NCBI RefSeq assembly: GCF_008297975.1
Contig: NZ_VLNY01000007.1
Span: 124,001-188,000, forward strand
Length of the DNA: 64,000 nt
Direction of reading: 5' to 3'
Source: Antrihabitans cavernicola
GTDB lineage: Bacteria > Actinomycetota > Actinomycetes > Mycobacteriales > Mycobacteriaceae
Shown: positions 17,910-26,977 of the stretch, one piece after another
Numbering within the stretch: position 1 is the first letter of the stretch
How the letters are laid out: each line of letters begins with the position of its first letter
The notes under the pieces: model-generated
The model's database searches: none
What the model saw: the letters and a program-made list of their open reading frames with translations, nothing else
What the model was told of the DNA's origin: nothing
Position numbers and translations under genes: made by a program

Positions 17910-19141
17910 CGGCCGCCACCTCCCGGCAGCGGTGTGGTGATGCCCGGAATGTTCGGCAGGCCAGGGATATTCGGAAAACCGGGAATCTGCGGCTGCGGCA
18001 CGGCCATCGGTGGCGCGGCAGCAGGCGTCTGCAGGGGCCCGGTGACGGGATTGCCCGCTTGACCCGCAACACCGGCCCCCGAGCCGAGAATTCCTTCGAC
18101 GCCACCGAGCGTGCCGCCGAGCGGCGTACCGGTGAGGAGGTCGGAGTCCAGGCGCGGACCGGTGAGGTCGAGGCTCATCATCAGGTTCGCGTAATCGCCC
18201 TTGAGCGCGTGATCGAGGTTCTTCATCGGGAACGGGAACGTGAGCGCGATAGTCAGCACATCGGTGAGGTGATTGCCGCTGTCCGCCAATTCCTTCAGCA
18301 CCGGCCCGAGACTCTTGATGTTGGCTTTCAGATCGTCGCCGCTGGTATCGATGACTCGCGATGCGACGTCACTCAGGTTGCCAAGGGAGACCAAGGCGTT
18401 GGTCAGGTTCTGCCGTTGCCCGGTCAGCACGGTCAGTGCAGGCGGAATTTTGTCCAACGCGTCGGTGATCACGTTTCGCTGATCGGAGAACTGCCCGCTG
18501 AGCCGGTCGAGCCCACTCAGCGCGGACACGATGTCGTTTCGCTGCTGATCGAGGCTGGTGACCAGGCTGTTCAGTTGCGGGATCAGATCTCGGACCGAAC
18601 TGGTCCGGCCGTCGAGCGCTTTGTTCAATTCGGTTGTGATGTCCTGCAATTGGGCCAGTCCGCCGCCGTTGAGCACGACCGACAACGACGACAACGTTTG
18701 CTCCGTCGTCGGGTAGGCCCCTGCGCGCTCGATCGGAATGGTGGCGCCCGGCTCCAGTGTTCCCACCGGCTTCTCGTCGACGGGTGGCGCAAGCTCGACG
18801 TGGTTGGAGCCCAGCAAGCTGGTCTGACCGATCTTCGCCGTGGCGTTGGCGGGCAATTGCACACCCTTGTTCAGCGACACGGTGACCAGCGCGTGCCAAC
18901 TTTGCACCTCGATCCCGGTGACCGTGCCGACTGTGACGTCGTTGACGCGCACCGGCGAATTCTGCGACAGCGTAGTGACATTGGGCATTTGGATCTTGAC
19001 CTGATACGACCCGTCGCCGGTGCCTTCGGTGCCCGGCAGCGGGAGCGAGTTCAGCCCTGTCCATTCGCAGCCGCTGAGGCTCAGCGACAGCGCGATTGCG
19101 GCGCAGGCCAGGGCGAGACGGTGTCGTCGGGTGCCGATCAT
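17906..19141 (-). CDS. mce4E: Mce family lipoprotein Mce4E (LprN type)
   Basis: The 411-residue lipoprotein has signal peptide 1-24 and the lipobox LSGC with acylated Cys25. An Mce/MlaD domain follows (about 45-120: YQVKIQMPNVTTLSQNSPVRV...VGTVTGIEV), then a helical stretch, and a Pro/Gly-rich C-terminus with repeated PGxPNIPG motifs. The E subunit is the lipoprotein member in Mce systems, which this confirms. It is coupled to mce4D and mce4F by 4-base overlaps. Confidence 0.95.
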   Translation of the reverse strand: MIGTRRHRLALACAAIALSLSLSGCEWTGLNSLPLPGTEGTGDGSYQVKIQMPNVTTLSQNSPVRVNDVTVGTVTGIEVQSWHALVTVSLNKGVQLPANATAKIGQTSLLGSNHVELAPPVDEKPVGTLEPGATIPIERAGAYPTTEQTLSSLSVVLNGGGLAQLQDITTELNKALDGRTSSVRDLIPQLNSLVTSLDQQRNDIVSALSGLDRLSGQFSDQRNVITDALDKIPPALTVLTGQRQNLTNALVSLGNLSDVASRVIDTSGDDLKANIKSLGPVLKELADSGNHLTDVLTIALTFPFPMKNLDHALKGDYANLMMSLDLTGPRLDSDLLTGTPLGGTLGGVEGILGSGAGVAGQAGNPVTGPLQTPAAAPPMAVPQPQIPGFPNIPGLPNIPGITTPLPGGGGR

Positions 19142-20418
19142 CGCCCACCACCCGGCAGCATCAGGGCGCCCAAGTTTCCGGGAACGGTGACCGACGGCGT
19201 ACTACTGACCGGCATGGAATCCGCACGTTGAGGCGGGACAGAGTCGGCCAAACTCGGTGGGCTGTACCGAATTTGGTTGGGGAAAGCACCGACGCCGGTA
19301 GCTGGGTTGGTGAGAATCGGAGGGTAGTTCACCGCCAGCGTGCTCAGTACCGGGGCCAAATACTGAACACAGAGATCCGCGGTCTTCTGCGAATCGTTGG
19401 TCTCCAGACCTTCGGTGGCACCACACAGAAAGTTCACCGGGTTACCGAAGTTGTTCAACGCCACCGCACCTGTCAGCGTGCCTTGGGCAGGCTTGTAGAT
19501 GTTGTTGAAGTTGGCCAGTGCGGTCGGCGCCACATGGAGCACCTTCTCCAGATCCGGCCGCTTCTCGGCAAGCACCTGCGTAGCGTCGGCGAGTCGACCG
19601 ACACTCTCGCTGAGCGCCTGGCCGTTGTCGGTGATGAAGCGCTTCAGGTCGCCCACCGCTGTGTCGAGATCGTTGAGCGCGGTACCCAATTCGTCGGAAT
19701 TGGTTGCGAGCACATCCGAAACCGATGCGAGCCTGCCACCGAACTGCACGATCTGCTCGTTGCTGTTCGCGAGCGCCGACACGAACACCTGGAGGTTGCG
19801 AATCGTCGAGAACAGGTCGGTCCTACCGTCGGACAGGATGCTGATGGTCTGCGACAGCTGGTGCAGCGTGTCCTTGAGCTTGGTGCCGTTGCCGTCGAGG
19901 TTGGCAGCCGCGGTGTTGACCAACCGACCGAACGAGCCCTGCTCGTCACTTCCCTTGGGGCCGAGCGCATCGGAGAGTTTGGTCAGTTCGGTCTTGATGT
20001 CGTCCCATTCGACCGGAACAGCGGTGCGCTCCACCGGAATCGACGCGTCGTCGGCCATCGCCGGGCCACCGGAATAGACGGGCGTCAACTGGACGAACCG
20101 TGCCGACACCAGTGACTGCGCAATGATCACCGCTTTTGCATCGGCGGGGATGTGCACGTTCGAATCGACCGACATCGTCACCTTGGTGGAATCGCCACCG
20201 GGTTCCACCTTGTCCACCTTGCCGACCTTCACGCCGAGGACGCGAACGTCGTCGCCCGCATACAGGCCGGTGGTCGACACGAAGTTGCCCACGATCGTGT
20301 TCTTACCGAGCCGCGAGAAGTAGACGAAAGCCCCGACCGCAAGCAGGATCGCGACCAGAGCGAGCGCTCCGATCGCCAGCCACTTCTTGCTGGGTCGCCG
20401 TGCGGTGAGTGCGGTCAT
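19138..20418 (-). CDS. mce4D: Mce family protein Mce4D
   Basis: The 426-residue Mce subunit has a membrane anchor (about 13-35), an Mce domain (about 40-120: VGNFVSTTGLYAGDDVRVLGVKVGKV) and a helical rod, with a Pro-rich tail ending LGALMLPGGGR. ATG at 20418 is selected because it overlaps the mce4C stop as ATGA, like its neighbours; the open frame upstream runs inside mce4C. It is part of the sterol import complex. Confidence 0.95.
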   Translation of the reverse strand: MTALTARRPSKKWLAIGALALVAILLAVGAFVYFSRLGKNTIVGNFVSTTGLYAGDDVRVLGVKVGKVDKVEPGGDSTKVTMSVDSNVHIPADAKAVIIAQSLVSARFVQLTPVYSGGPAMADDASIPVERTAVPVEWDDIKTELTKLSDALGPKGSDEQGSFGRLVNTAAANLDGNGTKLKDTLHQLSQTISILSDGRTDLFSTIRNLQVFVSALANSNEQIVQFGGRLASVSDVLATNSDELGTALNDLDTAVGDLKRFITDNGQALSESVGRLADATQVLAEKRPDLEKVLHVAPTALANFNNIYKPAQGTLTGAVALNNFGNPVNFLCGATEGLETNDSQKTADLCVQYLAPVLSTLAVNYPPILTNPATGVGAFPNQIRYSPPSLADSVPPQRADSMPVSSTPSVTVPGNLGALMLPGGGR

Positions 20419-21476
20419 TTCGGCCGATCCTGCAGCTTGATAGACGGTCCCGGCTGGGTCAGCATTGCCCGCAGGTCGTCGGGTACGTGTTGTGGCCACA
20501 CGAGTGCGTCGGCCAGCGTCTGCGTATAGAACCCGTTGATGTTGGACACGTACGCCTGGAAGTACGGGCCGCTTGCCACCGCCTCGCCGAGCGTATTGGC
20601 ATACGGCGCAAGACCGTCCAGGGCTTTCCCGAGGTTATCCTTGTTCTTCTGCAACACTGCGACCACAGAATTCAACTTGTCCAACGTCGGTCGCATCTGC
20701 TGTTGATTGTCGTTCACCACACCGCTCAGCTGCTGCGACACCGACGAGATGTTGGAGATCAGCTCACTGATCGATGCACGACGCCGATCCAGCTCGCCGA
20801 GCAGCTGATTGCCGTCCAACAGCAGCGCGTTGATCTGACCGCCGCGGTCGGCCAAGATCTGCGTGACGTCCTTCGCCTTGTTCAGCAGCTGGCGCAAACT
20901 TTCGTCGCGGGCATTGATGCTTTCCGACAGCCTGCTGATGCCGTCGAGCGCAGAACGCAGCGGCGCCGGTGTGTTCTGCAGCGAATCGGACATCGCGTTC
21001 AGGGTGTTGCTCAGCTGAGCTGTGTCCAAGTCGTGCACAGTGTTGCTGAGGTCGCCCAGCGCATCCGTCAACGAGTACGGCGAGGTGGTCCGATCCAGCG
21101 GGATGGTGTCGTCTCGATCGATCGCACCCTCACCTGCCGGAGTGATGGTCAACGACTTGCGGCCGAGCACCGTGTTGGTCTTGATCGCCGCAGTCGTCTT
21201 GTCGCCCAGCTGAATTCCCTCACTGACGGTGAACCGCGTGAGTACTTTCTGATCGTCCAGCGAAATCTTCTCGACCTTGCCGACCTTGATGCCCGCAACT
21301 TCGACCTGGTCGCCGGGTAACAGGCCGCCGGCATCGGCGAAATCGGCGGTGTAGGTGATGCCGGATCGCAGGAACGGCAGCCGGTCGTATTGCAGGGTCG
21401 CGATCACGATCATGAGGCCGACCACGATGCCGACGATGCCCACGTTCACGGGGTTCGAGATCTTTCGATCACTCAT
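20415..21476 (-). CDS. mce4C: Mce family protein Mce4C
   Basis: The 353-residue Mce subunit has an anchor at about 10-30 (VNVGIVGIVVGLMIVIATL), an Mce domain at about 36-115 and a long alpha-helical region with heptad-like leucine spacing. ATG at 21476 keeps the ATGA coupling with mce4B; a GTG three codons earlier is possible. It is the shortest Mce protein here except Mce4B and lacks a Pro-rich tail. Confidence 0.95.
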   Translation of the reverse strand: MSDRKISNPVNVGIVGIVVGLMIVIATLQYDRLPFLRSGITYTADFADAGGLLPGDQVEVAGIKVGKVEKISLDDQKVLTRFTVSEGIQLGDKTTAAIKTNTVLGRKSLTITPAGEGAIDRDDTIPLDRTTSPYSLTDALGDLSNTVHDLDTAQLSNTLNAMSDSLQNTPAPLRSALDGISRLSESINARDESLRQLLNKAKDVTQILADRGGQINALLLDGNQLLGELDRRRASISELISNISSVSQQLSGVVNDNQQQMRPTLDKLNSVVAVLQKNKDNLGKALDGLAPYANTLGEAVASGPYFQAYVSNINGFYTQTLADALVWPQHVPDDLRAMLTQPGPSIKLQDRPK

Positions 21477-22495
21477 CGCGCGCACCTCCCCGTCTCTTGT
21501 CCGCCCGGCAGAACGATCATGATGTCCTTGCCGTCGGGGCCGGTCAGCTTCATGCGCGTCGAGCAGACGTAGAACTGGAAGAACGAGCCGTACGAACCGA
21601 CGCGCACCAACTTGCGGTATGTCGCGGGTAGCTGTTGCAGCACCGAGTCGAGAGTGTCCTTGCCGAGGTCCAATTGGTTTGCGGTCCTGCCGGTTTGCGC
21701 AATGGTCTCGCGAAGGTCCGGGCGTGCCTCTTGCAGCAGTTTGGCCAGATCGCCTGTCGCACCGGCAATTCGGGGAATCGCCGCGCCGATCGGGTCGCGA
21801 TCCTGAGCCAGCCCGCTCACCAGTTGCTGCAGCTGATCGATGGTGGTGGAGAACTGATCCCCACGATCGTCGATCGTCTTGATCACAGTGTTGAGGTTGT
21901 TGATCACGCTGCCGATCAGTTCGTCCCGATCGGCCAGCGTCTTGGTGAACGACCCCGCGCCGTTGAGCAAGGACACCAGCTGGTCACCCTGGCCTTGGAA
22001 GACCTGCAGCAGAGCGCTGGTCAACTGGTTGACCTGATTCGGATCGAGTGCGCGGAGTAGGGGTTTGAATCCGCCGAGCAGCAAGTCGAGATCCAAGGCG
22101 GGCGATGTCTGCTCTTTGGGGATGGAGCCACCGTCCGCCAATTGCTCCATCGACCCGGTGCCCTCCATCAACTCCATGTAGCGATCGCCGACCAGGTTCT
22201 CGTAGCGCACAGTCGCTTTGGTGCTCTTGAAGATCGGATACTTCTTGTCGACGTCGAACTCGACGTGCGCCAGATCGTCCTTGCCGACCTTCACTCCCTT
22301 GACGGAGCCGACCGGGACCCCGGCTATACGCACCTTGTCACCCACGCCCAGGCCGGACGCGCTGGTGAAGGTGGCGTTGTAGCTCTCGGTGCTCGCGAAG
22401 CGAACCTGGCTGAATACGATCGCGAGGCCGGCGAAGATCAGCACCATCACGAGCGTAAATATCAGCAGCTTCACCGTATTGGCAGTATTTTTCAT
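21473..22495 (-). CDS. mce4B: Mce family protein Mce4B
   Basis: The 340-residue Mce subunit has a membrane anchor (about 8-30), an Mce domain (about 35-115: YNATFTSASGLGVGDKVRIAGVPVGSVKGV) and a helical region ending with paired Cys (FYVCSTRMKL and GRCAR). The ATG at 22495 overlaps the mce4A stop by 4 bases. In known Mce operons A and B head the series, as here. Confidence 0.95.
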   Translation of the reverse strand: MKNTANTVKLLIFTLVMVLIFAGLAIVFSQVRFASTESYNATFTSASGLGVGDKVRIAGVPVGSVKGVKVGKDDLAHVEFDVDKKYPIFKSTKATVRYENLVGDRYMELMEGTGSMEQLADGGSIPKEQTSPALDLDLLLGGFKPLLRALDPNQVNQLTSALLQVFQGQGDQLVSLLNGAGSFTKTLADRDELIGSVINNLNTVIKTIDDRGDQFSTTIDQLQQLVSGLAQDRDPIGAAIPRIAGATGDLAKLLQEARPDLRETIAQTGRTANQLDLGKDTLDSVLQQLPATYRKLVRVGSYGSFFQFYVCSTRMKLTGPDGKDIMIVLPGGQETGRCAR

Positions 22496-23670
22496 CGACC
22501 TGGCACCTGCCCGGGGAGCAGACCCGCGTAGAGCAGCTGGAAAATTTTGGGTCCGTTGACGGCGAACTGGGTGTTCGGCACGTACGGGACGGTGCCGGTG
22601 TCGGCAACCACGAACGGCGCGTGCGATCCGTGTACCGGGTCCGGCAGGCCCCAGCAGTTCGGGCCACCCGTTGCGGCGACCTTGGGTAGGTCCTTCGGGT
22701 AGGTGTACGGCCGTGCGCCCCACTCGAACCCGGCATTGAGCGCCACACCTTCCTGCAGGCCACCGAAGATGTCTTCACCGACCACGCGCCCCTGATCGAG
22801 CCCGACGATCAAACACTTGAGCATCGGCGAATATTCGTCGAGCAGGCCTGTGGTGGGGCGAAGCAGATCCAGCGCGGTTTCGAGATTCTTCTCGTTGTCG
22901 TTCAGCACACCACCCGCGGTGTTGGCGAGGCCCGTGACGTTCGTCAGCAGCGAATCGAGATTCTGCTGTTCGTCGACGATGGTTCCGCTCGTCGCGGTGA
23001 TGTTCTGAATCGTCTTCAGAAAGTCCTGAGCACTGTCGGCGTAGGTATTGGTCACGCCGGCGGCCGACGTGAAATCGCGTTGCAGCGCAGGCAGACTCGG
23101 GTTCATCTTCTTCAGGTACGAGTCGGTGTCACCGAGCAGCTGCCCCAACTCGTCACCGCGGCCACTCAACGCCGTCGAGAGCGCACCGAGCGTGGCGTTC
23201 AGTTTCTCCGGCTCCAGCTTCTGCAGTACGTCGGACAGGTGTTGGAACAGAGTGTTGAACTCGACGGTCACAGCGTCGGCTGCCACGGTCGCGCCTGCCG
23301 CGAGGTGATTCGGCGACGGATTCTCCGGGACGACGAAGTTGACGTACTTCGCACCGAAGACCGTGGTGGATTTGATGTCCACCTTGGCATTCGACGGAAT
23401 CAGCTTCAGCATGTCCGGGTTCATGTTCAGGACCAAGGTTGCGCCGTCGGTCGTCTCCGCGATCGACTTGACCCGACCCACCTCGACTCCCCGCATTTTC
23501 ACTTTGGCGTCGGGGTCCATCACCAGGCCGGAGCGCGGGGCGGTGACAGTGATGGGCGACGTGCGGGTGAATCCACCTGCAAACATCGTCATTGCGGCAG
23601 CCGCGATCGCGACGAGGGCGAGCACGAGGCCCAGCCCTGCCGCTTTCTTGACCCAACTCCGCTCCGACAC
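22492..23670 (-). CDS. mce4A: Mce family protein Mce4A
   Basis: The 392-residue Mce subunit has a membrane anchor (about 11-31), an Mce domain (about 37-120: SGLVMDPDAKVKMRGVEVGRVKSI) and a helical rod, then a C-terminal domain with Cys near 289 and 341. It starts at GTG 23670 after GAGGAG, 9 bases downstream of yrbE4B. Mce4A of M. tuberculosis is required for cholesterol import; the function here is transferred by synteny. Confidence 0.96.
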   Translation of the reverse strand: MSERSWVKKAAGLGLVLALVAIAAAAMTMFAGGFTRTSPITVTAPRSGLVMDPDAKVKMRGVEVGRVKSIAETTDGATLVLNMNPDMLKLIPSNAKVDIKSTTVFGAKYVNFVVPENPSPNHLAAGATVAADAVTVEFNTLFQHLSDVLQKLEPEKLNATLGALSTALSGRGDELGQLLGDTDSYLKKMNPSLPALQRDFTSAAGVTNTYADSAQDFLKTIQNITATSGTIVDEQQNLDSLLTNVTGLANTAGGVLNDNEKNLETALDLLRPTTGLLDEYSPMLKCLIVGLDQGRVVGEDIFGGLQEGVALNAGFEWGARPYTYPKDLPKVAATGGPNCWGLPDPVHGSHAPFVVADTGTVPYVPNTQFAVNGPKIFQLLYAGLLPGQVPGR

Positions 23671-23679
23671 GTCGCTCCT

Positions 23680-24534
23680 CTATCCCGACAGATTGAAGTT
23701 GCCGGACGCGCCATAGATGGCGAGCGAGATCAGCAGGGTGACGGAGACGACGGCTATCAGCGACGAACGGACCGCATTGCCGACCGCGACGCCGACACCG
23801 ACGGGTCCGCCCGTGGCGTTGAAGCCGTAGTAGGTGTGGATCAACATCACCGCGAGCGCCATGACGATCGCCTGCACGAACGACCACAGGATGTCGGTGG
23901 GTATGAGGAAGGTGGAGAAGTAGTGGTCGTACACGCCGGACGACTGCCCGTAGATGACCACCGTCGCAAAGCGACTCGCGAGGAAGGACGCGATGACGGC
24001 CAACGAATACAGCGGCACGATGGCGATCATCCCCGCAACCACCCGCGTACTGACGAGATACGGCACCGACGGAATCGCCATCACCTCGAGCGCGTCGATC
24101 TCCTCGGAGACACGCATCGCGCCGAGCTGCGCTGTGGAGCCCGCGCCGATCGTCGCGGCCAGGCCGATGCCCGCGATGACCGGTGCCGCGATGCGAACGT
24201 TGATGAACGCCGCGAAGAAGCCGGTGAGCGCCTCGACACCGATATTGCCCAACGAGCTGTAGCCCTGCACGGCAATGGTTCCGCCCGCGAACAGCGTCAG
24301 GAAGCCGACCACCACCACGGTGCCGCCGATGACAGCCAATGCGCCGGTGCCCATGCTGATCTCCGCGATCAGGCGGACGGTCTCGCGGCGGTAGTGAACG
24401 AGAGCCTTCGGCGTATGTCCGATCGCCTTGGCGTAGAAGATGGCGTGCTCACCGACGCTGTCGAGCGATCGGGACGAGCGTTGCATGCGCCGAGAAATGC
24501 GCGGAAACCGACTTTCGAGCACTGCGACGGCCAC
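23680..24534 (-). CDS. yrbE4B: Mce ABC-transporter permease YrbE4B
   Basis: The 284-residue MlaE-type permease has five to six hydrophobic segments and the conserved cytoplasmic EExDALEVM loop (SEEIDALEVMAIPSVPYLV). With YrbE4A it forms the inner-membrane channel of the Mce4 sterol importer. The ATPase (MceG/Mkl) that should power it is not in this window, as is normal since it is encoded elsewhere. It begins 3 bases after the yrbE4A stop. Confidence 0.96.
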   Translation of the reverse strand: MAVAVLESRFPRISRRMQRSSRSLDSVGEHAIFYAKAIGHTPKALVHYRRETVRLIAEISMGTGALAVIGGTVVVVGFLTLFAGGTIAVQGYSSLGNIGVEALTGFFAAFINVRIAAPVIAGIGLAATIGAGSTAQLGAMRVSEEIDALEVMAIPSVPYLVSTRVVAGMIAIVPLYSLAVIASFLASRFATVVIYGQSSGVYDHYFSTFLIPTDILWSFVQAIVMALAVMLIHTYYGFNATGGPVGVGVAVGNAVRSSLIAVVSVTLLISLAIYGASGNFNLSG

Positions 24535-24537
24535 TGC

Positions 24538-25302
24538 TTACTTCGCCGTCAGTTTCAGTCCGACGGCCGTGACCACGACGTTGACGACGAACAGAGCCAT
24601 GAACGCAAAGACTACGGTCTGGTTCACGGCGTCACCGACACTTTTCGGGCCGCCTTTGACGTTGAGGCCGAGGTAGCACGCGACCAAGCCGGCGATCATG
24701 CCGAACAGGCCGGCCTTCACCTGGGAAATGATCAGTTCTCCGAACCCGGTGAGCAGCGTGATGCCGTTGACGAAGGCGCCCGGGTTGACGTCCTGGAGAA
24801 AGACGGAGAAGACGAAGCCACCGAGGATGCCGATGGTGCAGACCAGCCCGTTCAGCAGCAGGGCGATTGCCATCGACGCGAGCACGCGCGGAACGACGAG
24901 TCGCTGGATCGGATCGATCCCGAGTACGCGCATGGCATCGATCTCTTCGCGGATCGTGCGTGCGGCAAGGTCGGCGCAAATTGCCGTTGCACCCGCTCCG
25001 GCAACGATCAACACGGTCACGATCGGACCGACCTGCGTGACCGAGCCCAGTGCTGCACCCGCACCGCTGAGGTCGGCAGCACCGATCTCGCGAAGAAGAA
25101 TGTTGATGGTGAAGCTCACCAGGACGGTGAACGGCACCGCGACGAGCACAGTGGGAATGATCGACACCCGAGCAACGAACCAGGCCTGATCGATGAACTC
25201 GCGGCGCTGGAACGGCGGCCGAACGAGCGCACGTGCCGTGGCTCCGGTGAGTTCGAAGAATCCGCCGACCGCCCGAAGTGGCACGGCAAGGAGCTCGTTC
25301 AT
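24538..25302 (-). CDS. yrbE4A: Mce ABC-transporter permease YrbE4A
   Basis: The 254-residue MlaE-type permease has the loop REEIDAMRVLGIDPIQRLVVPR and several membrane helices. It is the first gene of the ten-gene mce4 operon; ATG at 25302 follows TAGGAGGAG closely. A KstR-type operator lies 47 bases upstream, placing sterol uptake under the same repressor as side-chain degradation. Confidence 0.96.
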   Translation of the reverse strand: MNELLAVPLRAVGGFFELTGATARALVRPPFQRREFIDQAWFVARVSIIPTVLVAVPFTVLVSFTINILLREIGAADLSGAGAALGSVTQVGPIVTVLIVAGAGATAICADLAARTIREEIDAMRVLGIDPIQRLVVPRVLASMAIALLLNGLVCTIGILGGFVFSVFLQDVNPGAFVNGITLLTGFGELIISQVKAGLFGMIAGLVACYLGLNVKGGPKSVGDAVNQTVVFAFMALFVVNVVVTAVGLKLTAK

Positions 25303-25349
25303 CGCTCCTCCTAGACTCCCAACCCCATGTGACCGGGGTCATAGTAAAC

Positions 25350-25363
25350 TGGAACACGTTCAG
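25350..25363. promoter_or_regulatory. KstR-type operator, mce4 promoter
   Basis: TGGAACACGTTCAG matches the 14-base KstR palindrome TNNAACNNGTTNNA at all fixed positions but the last. It is 47 bases upstream of yrbE4A. KstR is released by 3-oxo-cholestenoyl-CoA in mycobacteria; kstR itself is outside the window. Confidence 0.8.
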
Positions 25364-25408
25364 GTGTCAAAACCCAACGACCGCCGCCCCCGGAGCGGCT
25401 CAACGATC

Positions 25409-25704
25409 TTAGGGCATCTGCGCGCGTCCCCGCGCCCAATCGGATCGTCCCCGACCTACCGGATCGGCTGAGTCGAGCAAAGATACGTGGTCGATCAGAT
25501 CGCGTGGCTCGGCACCGAATACCGATGTGAACAGCAGTTTGACAGGCGTACGCCCGTTGCGGATGCCCACCCCGATTGCGGGCAGATGGGACCGATCGGT
25601 CAAGGTCTCGATCCGGTCTCGCACGGTGCGTAACGACCGCCGGGGCCCGATCGTCGTGCGAGCAACGCTGCTACAAGACAGAACTTGGCTTTCACCCTCG
25701 TCAT
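25409..25704 (-). pseudogene. Possible decayed or unrecognised small gene between two KstR sites
   Basis: The 423 bases between yrbE4A and hsd4A hold no clear intact gene. On the minus strand an ATG at 25704, only 5 bases below a KstR-type operator, opens MTRVKAKFCLVAALLARRSG and stops at 25600. A second frame is open through the same area to 25409 and encodes RDRIETLTDRSHLPAIG... with plausible codon use, its first start being GTG 25624. Together they look like one gene broken by a frameshift, or two chance frames. I recognise no family. Confidence 0.3.
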
Positions 25705-25709
25705 CGAAC

Positions 25710-25723
25710 TAGAACACGTTCTC
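25710..25723. promoter_or_regulatory. KstR-type operator
   Basis: TAGAACACGTTCTC matches TNNAACNNGTTNNA except the last base; its half-sites AGAAC/GTTCT are perfect. It sits 2 bases beyond the hsd4A stop, so it can only control transcription leftward, into the 25409-25704 region and perhaps mce4. Confidence 0.75.
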
Positions 25724-25725
25724 AT

Positions 25726-26637
25726 TCAAATCTTACCGAGAGCCAACGCCTGCGACGCCGAGAACGTCCGCGCCGGATCGCGATCGGCGAAATATCCGCC
25801 CAGCTCGTCAGCCAGCGTCGCAGCTGTCCATTGCTCGCCGTTGGCATCGAATCGCTGCTCGACGACCGGGGCCGCCATCAGCGCGACCATAGGACCGTAG
25901 ACAACGAAGAGTTGACCGTTCACCGCGTCGGCGGCAGGCGAGGACAGGTAGGTGACCAACGCTGCGACGTGCTCGGGAGACAACGGATCGGTGCCGTCCG
26001 TCGGTGCGTCGCCGAAGACGTTCTCGGTCATGGCAGTACGAGCTCGTGGACAGATCGCATTGGCGCGAACGCCGTACCGCGAGAGGCCGCGCGCGGCGGA
26101 CAGCGTCAACGCCGTGATGCCCGCCTTGGCGGCGCCGTAGTTCGGCTGGCCCTCTGGGCCAAGCAGTCCGGCCTCGGACGACGTGTTCACCAGGCGGCCG
26201 TAGATCGGCCCACCGGCTTCCTTCGATTTGCCGCGCCAATACGTTGCCGCATTGCGCGAAAGCAGGAAGTGTCCACGAAGGTGGACCTTGAGCACCAGGT
26301 CCCAGTCGTCGTCGGACATGTTGAACAGCATGCGATCTCGGACGACGCCTGCGTTGTTGACCACGATGTCGACGCTGCCGAACTTGTCCTGCGCCGTGGC
26401 CATCAAAGCGTCCGCCGTCGCACGCTCGCCGATGTCGCCGGGCACGAACTCGACCTGCGCACCCGCGGCGCGTATCCGATCGAGCGTGTCGGTCACCGCG
26501 TCGCCCGCGGCGAGATCGTTCACCACCACCGACGCACCCGCGCGCGCGAGCGCAATCGCCTCCGCGCTACCAAGGCCGGCACCCGCGCCGGTCACGATTG
26601 CCACCTTGCCGTCGAGACTCACTCCTGCATCGCTCAC
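25726..26637 (-). CDS. hsd4A: Short-chain dehydrogenase Hsd4A-like (steroid side-chain beta-oxidation)
   Basis: The 303-residue SDR has a Rossmann start VAIVTGAGAGLGSA, NNAG and the catalytic region SSEAGLLGPEGQPNYGAAKAG (Ser, Tyr and Lys). The extended C-terminus is like the dehydrogenase domain of type 4 17-beta-HSD. It matches Rv3502c by position (between fdxD and yrbE4A); that enzyme class oxidises 3-hydroxyacyl-CoA steroid intermediates and 17-hydroxysteroids. The start is GTG 26637, 11 bases below a perfect KstR operator and without a clear ribosome site, suggesting a leaderless transcript. Confidence 0.9.
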   Translation of the reverse strand: MSDAGVSLDGKVAIVTGAGAGLGSAEAIALARAGASVVVNDLAAGDAVTDTLDRIRAAGAQVEFVPGDIGERATADALMATAQDKFGSVDIVVNNAGVVRDRMLFNMSDDDWDLVLKVHLRGHFLLSRNAATYWRGKSKEAGGPIYGRLVNTSSEAGLLGPEGQPNYGAAKAGITALTLSAARGLSRYGVRANAICPRARTAMTENVFGDAPTDGTDPLSPEHVAALVTYLSSPAADAVNGQLFVVYGPMVALMAAPVVEQRFDANGEQWTAATLADELGGYFADRDPARTFSASQALALGKI

Positions 26638-26648
26638 GGCGGCAACTC

Positions 26649-26662
26649 TAGAACGTGTTCTA
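26649..26662. promoter_or_regulatory. KstR-type operator, hsd4A promoter
   Basis: TAGAACGTGTTCTA is a full match to TNNAACNNGTTNNA, flanked by C and G to make a 16-base palindrome apart from its centre. It lies between the fdxD stop and the hsd4A start. Confidence 0.88.
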
Positions 26663-26680
26663 GGTCGGCGGCAACAACGA

Positions 26681-26872
26681 TCACTCCTTGGCGAACAATG
26701 CGGCCTTGGGGCACTGCGCAACAGCGTCGCGCACGTCGTCCTCTCGGTCCGCGGGAACCGGGCCGTCGGCGATGATCAACTCGTCGTCATCGTTGAGTTC
26801 GAAGACATCCGGGGCGATTCCGGCGCACACGCCGTTGGCCTCGCACTGATCCCAGTCGACACCGACCTCCAT
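26681..26872 (-). CDS. fdxD: Single-cluster ferredoxin FdxD
   Basis: The 63-residue acidic ferredoxin has cysteines C10 and C16 (CEANGVC) and C54 in QCPKAAL, the pattern of a 3Fe-4S ferredoxin in which the fourth ligand position is not Cys. Such proteins deliver electrons to cytochromes P450 or to KshA-type oxygenases. Position between hsd4A and fadE26 equals Rv3503c. CYP125 at 43.7 kb is a plausible partner. A full KstR operator lies 66 bases upstream. Confidence 0.93.
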   Translation of the reverse strand: MEVGVDWDQCEANGVCAGIAPDVFELNDDDELIIADGPVPADREDDVRDAVAQCPKAALFAKE

Positions 26873-26938
26873 CGGAACCCCTTTGTCTCCCGACAGCCGT
26901 CCAGCCGTCGAATCGAATACCGCACCGGCTTACAAGAC

Positions 26939-26952
26939 TAGAACCTGTTTCA
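26939..26952. promoter_or_regulatory. KstR-type operator, fdxD promoter
   Basis: TAGAACCTGTTTCA matches every fixed base of TNNAACNNGTTNNA. It lies between the end of the frameshifted gene (26978) and the fdxD start (26872). Confidence 0.85.
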
Positions 26953-26977
26953 CCAGGGGGCAACGAAGGTGAGCCTG

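Noticed and set aside
23080-25314. 744-codon open frame on the plus strand across mce4A and yrbE4
   Set aside because: Antisense shadow of well supported mce genes with low-complexity Arg/Asp/His composition.
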